Source: Channallabes apus (taxonomy: Eukaryota > Chordata > Actinopteri > Siluriformes > Clariidae). Taken from it: a stretch of 64,000 bases of DNA. Under the pieces are notes generated by a model, which was not told the origin of the DNA, did no database searches, and was given only the letters and a program-made list of their open reading frames with translations. Each line of letters begins with the position of its first letter. Within the stretch, counting starts at the first letter, position 1. Both the position numbers and the translations under genes were made by a program. Below, one piece after another: positions 59,538-64,000 of this stretch. Where the stretch lies: NCBI GenBank assembly GCA_030522415.1, contig CM060109.1, positions 4,370,655-4,434,654 on the forward strand. Reading direction: 5' to 3'.

Positions 59538-60532
59538 AGAAACAAACGCACACACGCACATGCGGCCGGCACGGTGTCGGGTTGCAGTGTTGAGCTGAGG
59601 AAGAATTTTTATTTTTTTTTTAACCTCTGTATTGAGAATTTCTTTTGCTTTACTCACGCGACCACATGTGTGTTATGAGAAACGGTACACGCGCTGTACA
59701 CACGCGCTTCTGAACACAAAATAAAATGTTTTACACTCACGCGTGCACGGATGTTGATTATACCAGTAGGAGACGAGCACTAAGACCCAGCAGGGGAGAC
59801 TATTACTCACAATTTGCCGCGCAAGAGAGGGAAAAAACTTTGGCGCAGATGTGATGACGTGACACTCGGCGTCAAAACAAGAAGCGCATGCGTGATACAT
59901 GATACTCGCTGCTCTTAAACCAAGACAACACTCGTTTTCCAAAAAAAAAATTATTAAAAATCTTTGCTCGTCTTGCGGAACACTCGTAATCCACGTTACT
60001 CGTAATCCGAGGTTTCACTGTATTGTGCTTTTAAATGCACTAGATAGTGTGTAGGGTGCAGCATTAGTGATGTCTTACACAGGTAGTCTTTATGGTCAGG
60101 ATCTTCCTCTTTAAGGCAGAGATCTTCAGGTGTGTTGTTGAGGTCGTGCTCATTTTTGTGGATGTCCAGCTCCAGCGTCTCCTCTTTCTTCACACAGTCT
60201 TCTGACACTTCAGGGGTCTCTCCATCTGGAGTCTCAGTTTTCATGTTCTCACAAACCTAAAGACCAAACAATAACACTGACTCAGAAAAGTTTTGATTTC
60301 CTTTTACACCGCTCGTTCTGTATAAAGAGATTTTGTGTGATTAACAGGACAACATGTAGACCAGCAGGGAAGCAGAGCAATAAAATACAAGCAGTGGTTC
60401 AACTTTAACCTGTTATTGTAATTATTGCTTTTTTGTAAAATAATTCATCATTAATCATCGTACCTGTAAGAAAGGAGGATACGGAGCTTGAGGCCGGCCG
60501 AAGGGGCGCTGTGTGTCTCCTTCTGTACTCAT
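38737..60532 (-). CDS. prdm9: PRDM9-like histone methyltransferase, six exons
   Basis: Join of 60464-60532, 60079-60256, 45116-45387, 41192-41259, 40508-40695 and 38737-40268 on the minus strand: 2307 nt, 768 residues, no stop, all introns GT-AG with matching phases (0,1,0,2,1). Domains: acidic N-terminus (1-82), zinc motif C84-x2-C87/C95-x2-H98, PR/SET (about 99-250), 18 C2H2 fingers (266-768). Tyrosines 155, 219 and 235 line up with human Tyr276, Tyr341 and Tyr357. PRDM9 trimethylates histone H3 Lys4/Lys36 at sites its fingers bind and so places meiotic recombination. KRAB, SSXRD and the post-SET finger are not seen. The start is the first ATG of exon 1, but a 3'-splice-like site just upstream leaves room for a further 5' exon. 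Expression is not shown. Confidence 0.9.
40508..40695 (-). CDS. prdm9: PRDM9-like exon 5: C-terminal half of SET
   Basis: Acceptor CTTTCTTGTAG, donor ATG|GTAAAG; 188 nt, phases 2 in and 1 out. Encodes [18 protein letters not shown], then ILYRCCRPI (Tyr219) and [10 protein letters not shown] (Tyr235), the substrate and cofactor pocket of PR/SET. Very close to the PRDM9 pattern and unlike most other PRDM proteins. Confidence 0.93.
40828..41172 (-). mobile_element. tRNA-derived SINE, outer copy
   Basis: The minus strand starts GGTACAGTGGTAGGTCAGAG at 41172 (tRNA-like A box), has GGTCGGTGG at its B box, and ends near 40828. It is interrupted by a second SINE at 40943-41116 in the opposite orientation. 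It lies in intron 4 of the PRDM9-like gene. Confidence 0.75.
40943..41116 (+). mobile_element. tRNA-derived SINE, nested copy
   Basis: Plus strand GGGGCCAGGGGTAGCTCAGT, B-box-like CCCAGGTTCAAAACC, tail TAAGTCGCTCTGGATA and CTAAATGTAAATG. Same family as 739-935. It interrupts the outer SINE between its GGTGGTTT and CCCAGCTTCACC. Confidence 0.8.
41192..41259 (-). CDS. prdm9: PRDM9-like exon 4: central SET segment
   Basis: 68 nt, acceptor TATTTCTACAG, donor ATGAG|GTGAGG; phases 0 in, 2 out. Encodes [20 protein letters not shown] then WMR, matching the short PRDM9 exon that ends ...ANWMR|YVNCAR. Identified from phase and family pattern; too short to show as an open frame. Confidence 0.88.
41797..41875 (+). 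mobile_element. tRNA-like SINE head fused to Tc1 remnant
   Basis: GGGGCAGTGGTGGCTCATTG, then GCGGTTCGAGCCCC as B box; the SINE body is missing and Tc1 transposase sequence begins about 41880. The fragment near 45473-45530 is a more decayed relative. Confidence 0.65.
41880..43048 (+). mobile_element. Tc1 element, 5' end missing
   Basis: Begins inside the transposase N-terminal region and runs to a preserved right terminal repeat (CCGAATACTTTCGTAAGCCG then CTG at 43048) followed by TA. No left TIR is present. It lies in intron 3 of the PRDM9-like gene. Confidence 0.9.
41883..42842 (+). pseudogene. Tc1 transposase, broken
   Basis: [20 protein letters not shown] gives the DNA-binding region (frameshift near 41965), [11 protein letters not shown] the AT-hook-like linker. 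The catalytic part is VLWSD near 42275 with a stop soon after, [11 protein letters not shown] near 42540 and [11 protein letters not shown] near 42640 (DD34E spacing). A deletion before VLWSD removes part of the region that normally precedes it. Frame 42321-42842 is the intact C-terminal portion. Confidence 0.9.
43230..43870 (+). mobile_element. L2 3' UTR
   Basis: GGATGGGTTCCCTGTCGAGT, CTGGTTCCTCTCAAGG and GCTGCTTTGCAACAATGACA mark the L2 tail. No RT sequence remains. In intron 3 of the PRDM9-like gene. Confidence 0.85.
43871..45115. other. Rest of intron 3
   Basis: No coding region. Contains a transposon-end-like stretch at 44170-44235 (GATGAACCGGTTGGTCGGTC) and the dispersed repeat at 44429-44510. 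Confidence 0.5.
44429..44510 (+). repeat. Dispersed repeat, copy 2
   Basis: CGCCATTTCTTTATAATCCT then ACAGGTGGC, matching 2837-2925 with a few changes. Confidence 0.7.
45116..45387 (-). CDS. prdm9: PRDM9-like exon 3: pre-SET zinc motif and N-SET
   Basis: 272 nt; acceptor TTTCTCTACTCCCAG, donor GGGTG|GTGAGT; phases 1 in, 0 out. Encodes [17 protein letters not shown] (C-x2-C, C-x2-H zinc motif), [20 protein letters not shown] and [11 protein letters not shown] (Tyr155), ending NSGYSWV. Motif order is the same as in mammalian PRDM9. Confidence 0.93.
45388..45816. other. Intron 2, 3' part
   Basis: No gene. A SINE-head-like scrap at 45473-45530 (GTTTAAGGCTCTGATCGGAA) ends in a poly-T run. Confidence 0.5.
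45819..47375 (+). mobile_element. Tc1/mariner transposon
   Basis: TA on both sides (45817-45818, 47376-47377) and matching ends: CAGTGAGGTCAATAAGTATT on the left, and the inverse of TACTTATTGACTTCACTG on the right. A third Tc1 family, distinct from those at 19374 and 41880. It lies in intron 2 of the PRDM9-like gene. Confidence 0.93.
46160..47207 (+). pseudogene. Tc1 transposase, broken
   Basis: [20 protein letters not shown] and [20 protein letters not shown] form the DNA-binding half. [23 protein letters not shown] and the [11 protein letters not shown] region form the DD34E core. Frame 46303-46770 ends in TGA after CFSAQGTG; the second aspartate lies in another frame, and the C-terminal part is 46995-47207. 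Stops near 46850, 46960 and 46980 in the intervening frames rule out activity. Confidence 0.88.
47378..47623. other. Intron 2 spacer
   Basis: A-rich, no feature seen. Confidence 0.5.
47891..48299 (+). pseudogene. L1 ORF1
   Basis: Starts [20 protein letters not shown], basic and low-complexity, then after a stop or frame change near 48022 continues in 47973-48299 as [20 protein letters not shown] and further heptad-like sequence, a coiled coil. This is the layout of fish L1 ORF1 RNA-binding proteins. The C-terminal RNA-binding part is not recognisable. Confidence 0.65.
49554..49917 (+). repeat. Solo Gypsy LTR inside the hAT element
   Basis: Starts TGTCACACACAC and ends CGCGACA; matches the Gypsy LTR at 4888-5271 (opposite strand) along its length. 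No clear target duplication is seen, so capture by another route is possible. Confidence 0.78.
49946..50000 (+). repeat. (TA)n microsatellite
   Basis: Two TA runs separated by a short AAATAA break. Confidence 0.9.
50323..52300 (+). pseudogene. L1 ORF2: endonuclease and reverse transcriptase
   Basis: The endonuclease start [20 protein letters not shown] and [10 protein letters not shown] is followed by a large deletion near 50535 to its end ([13 protein letters not shown]). RT: 50735-51487 includes [18 protein letters not shown]; 51547-52074 includes [31 protein letters not shown] and [13 protein letters not shown]; after a frame change near 51900, 51903-52289 has [12 protein letters not shown] and the catalytic [10 protein letters not shown] palindrome at 51480-51551 interrupts it. 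Retrotransposition enzyme of an L1, inactive. Confidence 0.9.
51480..51551. repeat. Perfect 31-bp palindrome, 10-nt loop
   Basis: Arms 51480-51510 and 51521-51551, e.g. CAATGATAGTGGCCTACAGT on the left, pair without mismatch around ACACTGAAGG. The right arm is normal L1 coding sequence (CRPLSLL); the left arm is its inverted copy and ends the reading frame at KKGKQ. Confidence 0.93.
52638..54029 (-). CDS. LINE reverse transcriptase, long open frame
   Basis: 463 codons. RT blocks: [76 protein letters not shown] and the catalytic box [11 protein letters not shown]-terminal: [38 protein letters not shown] and [19 protein letters not shown], then a basic [14 protein letters not shown]. It ends at the element's 3' tail. 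The N-terminal part overlaps the endonuclease frame by about 200 bp in another register, so one frameshift separates them. RT core residues look intact. Confidence 0.9.
   Translation of the reverse strand: MVDTSLQHCMDIGDSASGLANWGDGPPLQEGGPERRVCSNYRGITLLSLPGKVYSGVLERRVRRIVEPRIQEEQCGFHPGRGTVDQLYTLSRVLEGAWEFAQPVYMCFVDLEKAFDRVPRGVLWGVLREYGILDSLVRAVRSLYDRCRSLVRIAGSKSDLFPVRVGLRQGCPLSLILFIIFMDRISRRSQVIEGVQFGGLRIGSLLFADDVVLLPSSSCDLQLSLDRFAAECEAAGMRISTSKSEAMVLSRKTVECPLRVGSEILPQVEEFKYLGVLFTSEGKMEREIDRRIGAASAVMRALYRSVMVKKELSQKAKLSIYRSIYVPTLTYGHELWVVTERTRSRIQAAEMSFLRRVSGLSLRDRLRSSVIREGLRVEPLLLRIERSQMRWLGHLFRMPPGRLPCEVFRTRPTGKRPRGRPRTRWRDYVSRLAWERLGIPPEELEEVAREREVWASLLKLLTP
53834..55709 (-). pseudogene. 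LINE endonuclease and linker
   Basis: Frame 55174-53834 has the endonuclease end: [38 protein letters not shown] and [14 protein letters not shown], then a linker with [20 protein letters not shown] and the RT start [20 protein letters not shown]. The N-terminal endonuclease ([28 protein letters not shown]) lies in 55793-55068 in another frame. Frame breaks near 55200 and 53950 separate endonuclease, linker and RT. Confidence 0.87.
55725..57046 (+). pseudogene. L1 ORF2 C-terminal region and 3' UTR
   Basis: 55823-56248 reads [39 protein letters not shown] and [20 protein letters not shown], the C-terminal domain of fish L1 ORF2. A stop follows at 56246-56248; later scraps continue in other frames to about 56660. 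The 3' UTR ends in an A-rich tail before the target duplication. Confidence 0.82.
57059..57788. other. Body of the outer TA-flanked element
   Basis: (TG)n-rich sequence near 57190-57220 and no recognisable transposase. Confidence 0.45.
57797..59456 (+). mobile_element. hAT element with BED-type transposase scraps
   Basis: Ends CAGTGGTTCTCAAA and inverse TTTGAGAACCACTG. Flanking octamers GCTTACTC (57789-57796) and GCTCACTC (59457-59464) match at 7 of 8, the hAT target duplication. It lies in intron 2 of the PRDM9-like gene. A near-identical partial copy is at 61055-61745. Confidence 0.9.
58287..59216 (+). pseudogene. hAT BED-finger transposase fragments
   Basis: 58287-58742 contains [12 protein letters not shown] and a BED-type finger region ([30 protein letters not shown]) in which one zinc cysteine pair is not seen. 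58743-58905 is the right-hand end of another transposon (TATATCGCCCACCCCTAA). 58884-59216 is from a different transposase of the ZBED/SCAND3-like type: [56 protein letters not shown]. No DDE/RNase H core is present. A composite of pieces, not a working gene. Confidence 0.8.
59480..59534 (+). repeat. (TG)n microsatellite
   Basis: About 27 TG units just after the hAT element. Confidence 0.95.
60079..60256 (-). CDS. prdm9: PRDM9-like exon 2: acidic linker
   Basis: 178 nt; acceptor TTTGGTCTTTAG, donor CTGT|GTAAGA; phases 0 in, 1 out. Encodes [40 protein letters not shown] and ends DPDHKDYL, which joins YCEVC of exon 3, just as DYLYCE reads in mammalian PRDM9. Acidic, no folded domain recognised; no SSXRD motif. 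Confidence 0.88.
60464..60532 (-). CDS. prdm9: PRDM9-like exon 1: N-terminus
   Basis: ATG at 60532-60530, donor TTACAG|GTACGA, 69 nt, phase 0. Encodes [20 protein letters not shown] then FLQ. No KRAB sequence. Just upstream on the minus strand, ATCTTTTTTAG before ATCTATTATAATG resembles a 3' splice site, so this could be an internal exon with the true start further out; the frame stays open to that site. Confidence 0.7.
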
Positions 60533-61054
60533 TATAATAGATCTAAAAAAGATTCATAATAAGAGTCATTAATAATGATTATAATAATAACGGCTTCAGC
60601 ATTTCCATCAAATGAAATAAAAATATTTTCCAATTTCTCAGAGCTCCCTAAAACTGTCCGATCTGTTTATCTCCTCTACTAAACACACGTGTGTCATGTC
60701 TGACTGGCAGACCTGGGCGGAGCTGAGCAACAAGCCGGAGGAGGATCTTCTTATATGAGATCACATTAGAGAGAACATATTATATAAGAGACGATCACAA
60801 ATTATACTCAATGATCGGTTGACTTCCTGGGCATTTGAAGCTACTTATTATGAAAAATGGCTAGCAATTTTAACCATAAAAAATTCCTAAAAGCGCAACA
60901 TTGCACGAAACAACGAACGTCTAAACATGACTAAAGTAAAATTTTTCACAAGATTTCCCTTTAACTCAGTATAACTCAGTACCTTTTATTGATAAAATAT
61001 ACAGTATGGGATTTCTGAAACTCTGACTAGCGTTACAAACCTGTCAGTTTAGAT
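60533..61054. other. 5' flank of the PRDM9-like gene
   Basis: No further exon recognised. 60660-60760 is GC-richer with CCGCCCAGGTC (minus strand) and could hold the promoter, but no TATA box or other core element is clear. Confidence 0.4.
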
Positions 61055-61745
61055 CAGTGGTTCTCAAACTGTGGGGCGCGCCCCACTAGTGGGGAATACA
61101 GACATGACAGGTGGGGCGCAATGAACGGGAGGAAAAACAGGAAAGTACCTATTCTAATTCATGCTTTTCTTTATTGATAATCAAGAGCGTACGCTCAAAA
61201 CTAAACAATCACACACAAATAAATGGATCATGAATACAAGTAAATTTAAAATAACATCAGTTGTGGGCCAGGAGAAAAAGTGGAACCATAGTGGAACAAT
61301 AACGGTTTAACGTCGGACAAACTTGAGCAGCTGCTCGAATCACAAACCTGCGCGAGCCACTGGGCAGCGCTGCGCGACTCTGACAGAAATAAACCGCGCC
61401 GACCATCAAAATACATTTTACCCAGCTGGGATGCGCACGTACAATCCAGGCATGGCAAGGCGGAAACAATATTAAACAGTCCTGACATTTTAAATTGTTT
61501 TTAAATAAAAACATAGTGGGTCGCGCAGGTTTGTGATTCGAGCGGCGCTGCGCGATCCACCGGGCTGCGCAAATAAACCAGATCATCACTGCGCTATCCA
61601 GATAGTCGCGCTGCACTGTATTTGCGCAGATATTTGGTTCAATCGGGTGCCGCGGTTTCGTCCCACTTTTGATGTGTTTGGCTTCACATTCACTTCGACA
61701 ATGGAAGAAGACGTTGCAGCAGCAGTGAGTTTGCTTACATGTGAC
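61055..61745 (+). mobile_element. hAT element, second partial copy
   Basis: Starts CAGTGGTTCTCAAACTGTGG and follows 57797-58499 base for base with few differences and one small deletion, including the [12 protein letters not shown] start. It is cut off at 61745, where Gypsy sequence begins. Same orientation as the first copy; the two flank exons 1 and 2 of the PRDM9-like gene. Confidence 0.9.
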
Positions 61746-62213
61746 CCTGCAAGAGGAAGGAGAACCAAGACCAAATCTCCCGACTTAAAATTACGTGACA
61801 CACTTTCAACATCAAAACGTTTCTTCAGTTGTTGTTGTTTAACAGACAAGTTTATTTTTGCCATTTCCAATACTCAGAGGTGGAAAGAGTAATAAAATTT
61901 TGTACTCAAGTACAAGTACTGTTACTGCAGTGAAATTTTACTTAAGTACAAGTAAAGTTACCCTTATAAAAATCTACTCAAATAAAAGTAAAAAGTAGCT
62001 CATTAAAAAATTTACTCATAGTAAAAGTTACCGAGTTACTTTTTTATTTAAATTTTTTTAACAGTGGGGGTGATTCTTTTGCTGAATTGTTTTGCCCTTG
62101 GGTGTTTCCATGTTCACTCTTATATTAACAGATTGTTTGTGTTTAAATGTTTGCTGTGGGTGTCGATTGTATATTGATCTGGCTCTGCTTTTTTTTTTTT
62201 TGTTTGTTAAATA

Positions 62214-62238
62214 TCAAAAAAAAAAAAAAAAAAAAAAA
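62214..62238 (+). repeat. Poly-A run
   Basis: About 25 adenines in the MITE, left of the LTR. Confidence 0.9.
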
Positions 62239-62393
62239 CACAGCGGGGGTGGGATGAGGCATTCTAGCATAGTTCAAAAAAGATGAGCAGATATAAATCT
62301 CAAACTAGTTGTTTTTAACTGAAGGAACACCTTTGCATAATAAAGCTGTTGTCTTTCTTGTGCTTGAAAATCAAAGTGGTCACTTAAATATGG

Positions 62394-63035
62394 TGTTACG
62401 TCCCAGTCTAGGGCCAAACAGCAAAAGAATGGTTCAGGGTTCTATTTTAAACTGTATGGAAATGGTGGCATATGGCAGAAAGAACTAGATCCAATCATTA
62501 ACTGATGAAATAATGAGGTTTGTATATACAAACACACAAACACACACACACAACAGGATGAGGAGGATCAGATTCAGGATGGACCCAGGCCAAAATAACA
62601 AACAAAATGGTATTTATATTTAGTAGGTAGATTACCTGCAAAAAAAAAAAAAAAAAAAACCCACAAACAAAAATACAGGTACCTTCCCGGACTCCCTAAA
62701 CCAAAAACAGTGAAATTATCTACAAATATATACAAAGACCAACCAAACCAAAGGGACAAAGCAATAATCAAAGTCAATTGGAGGCAAAAAGTCAAAACCG
62801 GAATACACAACCAAATATCAAAACGCCAAAATCAAAACCTCTTTCATCTTTCCCGCGTCTCTCTCCGGTTTATATATGGTCGCGCTAGTCGATGACGTCA
62901 CTCTCAGGGCGGAAGCGACTGTGTGGAAGGTCAGGTAGATGCCGATGTCAGAAAACCTGAAGTGGAGTCTGGATCGGCGCGCGACCAGGACATGATACAC
63001 ACACGCGAGCGCAACGGAGCATTTATACAAAGCAC
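62394..63035 (-). repeat. LTR copy inside the MITE
   Basis: TGTTACGTCCCAGTCTAGGG at 62394 is the inverse of the right end of the LTR at 9516-10371, and further blocks (GACCAACCAAACCAAAGGGA, GGTCAGGTAGATG) match in order. The other end is diverged near 63000-63035, so its border is approximate. Confidence 0.78.
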
Positions 63036-63292
63036 AATATTTTTATTATTTTAGCATTTTCATTTCATTTATTTTTTACTCAGTAGCGAATATGATTTAA
63101 AATGTAGCGAATTACAATACTTCAAACAAAACGTACTTAAGTAAAAGTAAAATTACAGATTTTTAAAACTACTTTAAAAAGTAGAAATACACAAAAAAGC
63201 TACTCAATTACAGTAACGCGAGTAAATGTCATTCGTTACTTTCCACCTCTGCCAATACTCGATTTAAATGTTGTCGCATTTGAGTCACATAC

Positions 63293-63960
63293 TCACATAC
63301 TGTCATTGGGTTTTTTTTCTGATGATAAAAACTGCTCTTTTAAAAGTTTCAGAGGGCCCTGCACAGTGTATCCAAAGACCAGTTTAGCCAGACTGAAGCC
63401 CAACGATTCCTGCACCGTCTCACGAACTGCAAACATCAGCATCGGGAGCCCTTCATCCCAGTCCTTTCCCGTTTCCAGACAGAAATCCCGGAGCATGGAC
63501 TTGAGAGTTTGGTGAAACCTCTCCAACATACCTTGCGACTCCGGATGGAAGGCGCTCGAAAGCTGATGCTTAACAGCTAGTTCACGAAGAACCTGGGAAA
63601 ACAGCTTAGAGGTAAAATTAGAACCCTGATCAGTTTGTATTAGTTTTGGCAACCCAAATAACGAAAAGAATTTAATTATTTCTTTCGCATCAACTTAGCC
63701 TTAATACTGCGCATTGGAATGGCCTCCGGAAAACGAGTGGCAGCATACATAAAAGTGAGTATGTATTGGTGACCTGCTTTCGATTTTGGTAAGGGATCTA
63801 CACAGTCAACCACTATATGCTCAAATGGTTCTCGTATTACAGGAATTGGGTGTAAAGGAGCCAGAGGAATGACTTGATTCGGTTTCACCGTCACTTGACA
63901 AGCATGGCATGATCTGCAATGAGCAACAACATCGGCTTTTAAGCCAGGCCAAAAAAATTA
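63293..63960 (-). pseudogene. Gypsy integrase
   Basis: 63894-63676 includes FEHIVVDCVDPLPKSKAGHQ (first catalytic aspartate), preceded by HCRSCHACQ cysteines of the zinc domain near 63905-63925. 63652-63293 includes IQTDQGSNFTSKLF (second aspartate) and PESQGMLERFHQ (glutamate), then AVRETVQESLGFSLAKLVFG. A one-base deletion near 63680 separates the two frames. The rest of pol lies beyond 64000. Confidence 0.9.
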
Positions 63961-64000
63961 TCATAAAATACGGTCATAGGTTTTTGTAATCCCCAAATGG

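Larger units (their letters stand above)
47626..60020. mobile_element. TA-flanked DNA transposon, hugely expanded by insertions
   Basis: The left end CAGTGGAACCTCGGATTACG and the inverse of the right end CGTAATCCGAGGTTTCACTG match closely, and TA flanks both (47624-47625, 60021-60022). About 1.4 kb belongs to this element itself; the rest is an L1 (47725-57046) and a hAT element (57797-59456) inserted in it. Its right end lies 58 bp from PRDM9-like exon 2. Probably a non-autonomous Tc1/mariner or pogo relative; no transposase found. Confidence 0.85.
61875..63251 (+). mobile_element. hAT MITE inserted in Gypsy pol
   Basis: Ends CAGAGGTGGAAAGAGTA and inverse TACTTTCCACCTCTG; perfect 8-bp direct repeat CCAATACT (61867-61874, 63252-63259). 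The subterminal parts are rich in AAGTAAAAGTA repeats. It carries an LTR of another family inside. No transposase. Confidence 0.95.
61746..64000 (-). mobile_element. Ty3/Gypsy pol, running off the right edge
   Basis: Minus strand: 64000-63260 integrase, and 61866-61746 its continuation (LSVKQQQLKKRFDVESVSRN, FKSGDLVLVLLPL). A hAT MITE at 61875-63251 interrupts it. 3' part lost at the junction with the hAT copy at 61745. A different Gypsy family from that at 4888-7365. Confidence 0.88.

Overview
This is eukaryotic DNA, almost certainly from a teleost fish. It has GT-AG introns, long (CA)n, (GATA)n and (TA)n microsatellites, several L2-type LINEs with a shared fish-type 3' UTR, Tc1 transposons, hAT and piggyBac-like elements, Ty3/Gypsy and BEL/Pao retroelements, an endogenous retrovirus and tRNA-derived SINEs. 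An ostariophysan or catfish source is my guess only. No bacterial feature (operon, CRISPR array, ribosome binding site) is present.

The one host gene I can defend is a PRDM9-like gene on the minus strand, 60532 to 38737. I assembled six exons whose GT/AG sites and phases all agree: 60464-60532, 60079-60256, 45116-45387, 41192-41259, 40508-40695 and 38737-40268. They give 2307 nt, or 768 residues, with no stop or frameshift. The protein has a pre-SET zinc motif, a PR/SET domain keeping the three tyrosines known to be catalytic in PRDM9, and a last exon of 18 contiguous 28-residue C2H2 fingers. KRAB, SSXRD and the post-SET finger are not seen. A second, decayed zinc-finger last exon with the same acceptor phase lies at 24862-25292, and it still carries the post-SET finger.

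Layout. 1-4887: a LINE endonuclease scrap, a SINE, small repeats. 4888-7365 (-): truncated chromodomain Ty3/Gypsy element. 7366-17267 (+): endogenous retrovirus (gag, pro, pol, env, 3' LTR), broken by stops and frameshifts, with a solo LTR inserted in RT and a hAT element in env. 17270-21215: L2 LINE split by a Tc1 transposon, with GATA repeats on both sides. 21829-22783 (-): BEL/Pao remnant. 23375-24861: L2 tail abutting the decayed finger exon. 26030-28084: a TTAA-bounded composite palindromic element holding a retroposed tRNA-Gly copy. 28140-30100: deleted Gypsy. 30425-38000: L2 LINEs in both orientations, including one cleanly inserted in another. 38737-60532: the PRDM9-like gene. Its 14.7-kb second intron holds a TA-flanked element split by a 9.3-kb L1, which is itself split by a hAT element and another LINE. 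61055-64000: a partial second copy of the hAT element of intron 2, a Gypsy pol running off the right edge, and a hAT MITE carrying an LTR.

All other proteins visible here belong to mobile elements, and nearly all are broken. Exact target-site duplications let several insertions be ordered in time.
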